Shown here: positions 63,816 to 64,000 of the stretch, one piece after another
How positions within the stretch are numbered: the stretch's first letter is position 1
Layout of the letters: every line of letters begins with the position of its first letter
NCBI GenBank assembly: GCA_009694745.1
Contig: SHUF01000002.1
Span: 1-64,000, forward strand
Length of the DNA: 64,000 nt
Origin: Acidobacteriota bacterium
GTDB taxonomy: Bacteria; Acidobacteriota; Vicinamibacteria; Vicinamibacterales; SCN-69-37
Direction of reading: 5' to 3'
Notes under the pieces: model-generated
What the model was told of the DNA's origin: nothing
Seen by the model: only the letters and a program-made list of their open reading frames with translations
Database searches by the model: none
Program-made: the position numbers and the translations under genes

Positions 63816-64000
63816 ATGAACACGAATCTCGGAAGCGATCCACGCGCGCAGTTGACCGCCGTCATCAGCGAGGTGCGTAAGCGCTGGCGCATGAAGATGG
63901 CGCTGCGGGGCGGCGCGCTGGTGCTGGGCGGCACCGCGATCATTCTGTTGGGATCGGCGCTTGGCATCGACGCCTTCAGGTTCTCGGCGAGCGCCATCAT
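63816..64000 (+). CDS. Membrane protein, 3' end outside window
   Basis: ATG 63816, with CTGGAGAAACGC upstream, opens a frame that runs to the window edge: 'NTNLGSDPRAQLTAVISEVR', 'KRWRMKMALRGGALVLGGTA', 'IILLGSALGIDAFRFSASAI'. A cytoplasmic basic helix followed by a membrane helix matches the start of the large DUF4175-like membrane proteins often found next in MoxR/BatA operons. The identification depends on context because only 61 residues are visible. Confidence 0.6.
   Translation, partial: MNTNLGSDPRAQLTAVISEVRKRWRMKMALRGGALVLGGTAIILLGSALGIDAFRFSASAI

Overview
The window is 64 kb of GC-rich bacterial chromosome, dense in genes and probably from Acidobacteriota (a Vicinamibacteria-like lineage). 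This placement is inferred from family content: a 'VWFA-related' secreted protein, a sortilin/BNR-repeat secreted protein, a DUF5916 protein with a CBM9-like domain, a DUF1501 remnant, many GTG starts and abundant palindromic intergenic repeats. No rRNA is present to confirm it. No prophage, CRISPR array or integron was seen.

Layout. 1-1.35 kb: end of a membrane protein and an ApbE flavin transferase. 1.45-5.1 kb: a TonB-dependent receptor beside a graveyard of broken genes (an inversion-split VTT/DedA-like gene, IS91 and IS630 remnants fused in one reading frame, a carboxypeptidase-regulatory-like fragment). 5.3-13.8 kb: secreted and envelope proteins (BNR/sortilin-like, a frameshifted M20 peptidase, a DUF5916 protein, a beta-barrel). 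14.06-16.6 kb: a complete ECF transporter operon on the minus strand with two complementary, half-degenerate ATPases. 16.9-25.1 kb: M1 aminopeptidase, msrB-msrA, a Dus enzyme, a fused alpha-ketoacid dehydrogenase E1 alpha/beta and a methyltransferase. 25.3-29.2 kb: yebC-ruvC-ruvA-ruvB-fabH with overlapping genes. 29.2-35.6 kb: a repeat-rich stretch with small membrane or stress-type proteins, several of them broken, and an ABC-2 exporter. 35.1-49.2 kb: a long plus-strand run: lipoprotein, queA, tRNA(CAT), tilS, ftsH, folP, cdaA, cdaR, glmM, pdxJ, TPR protein, a six-gene bacterial microcompartment (BMC) cluster, nth and a cyclophilin. 49.2-54.1 kb: DUF72, a broken lipoprotein, an outer-membrane-type protein, a radical SAM enzyme and ribonuclease D. 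54.1-56.6 kb: queE-queC-alaX. 56.6-64 kb: a MoxR/DUF58/BatA/DUF4159 operon running off the window.

Functional links. cdaA-cdaR-glmM is the conserved c-di-AMP/cell-wall precursor module. queA, queE and queC serve queuosine synthesis from two places. tilS directly follows a tRNA with anticodon CAT. The BMC genes encode one hexamer and three pentamer shell proteins, a class II aldolase with a C-terminal helix that looks like a shell-targeting peptide, and a tiny Cys/His protein with a similar helix at its N-terminus. No aldehyde dehydrogenase or phosphotransacylase is present in the window, so the compartment must be completed from elsewhere or is unusual.

The most distinctive signals are a palindromic repeat family (core GACCTC-W-GAGGTC, always in pairs) that sits inside coding sequences in frame (queA, a DUF72 gene, the end of the ECF S-component gene) and inside a 339-bp MITE-like inverted repeat; the complementary ECF ATPase pair; the compact BMC locus; and two cargo genes bracketed by duplicated 3' ends of a neighbouring gene.
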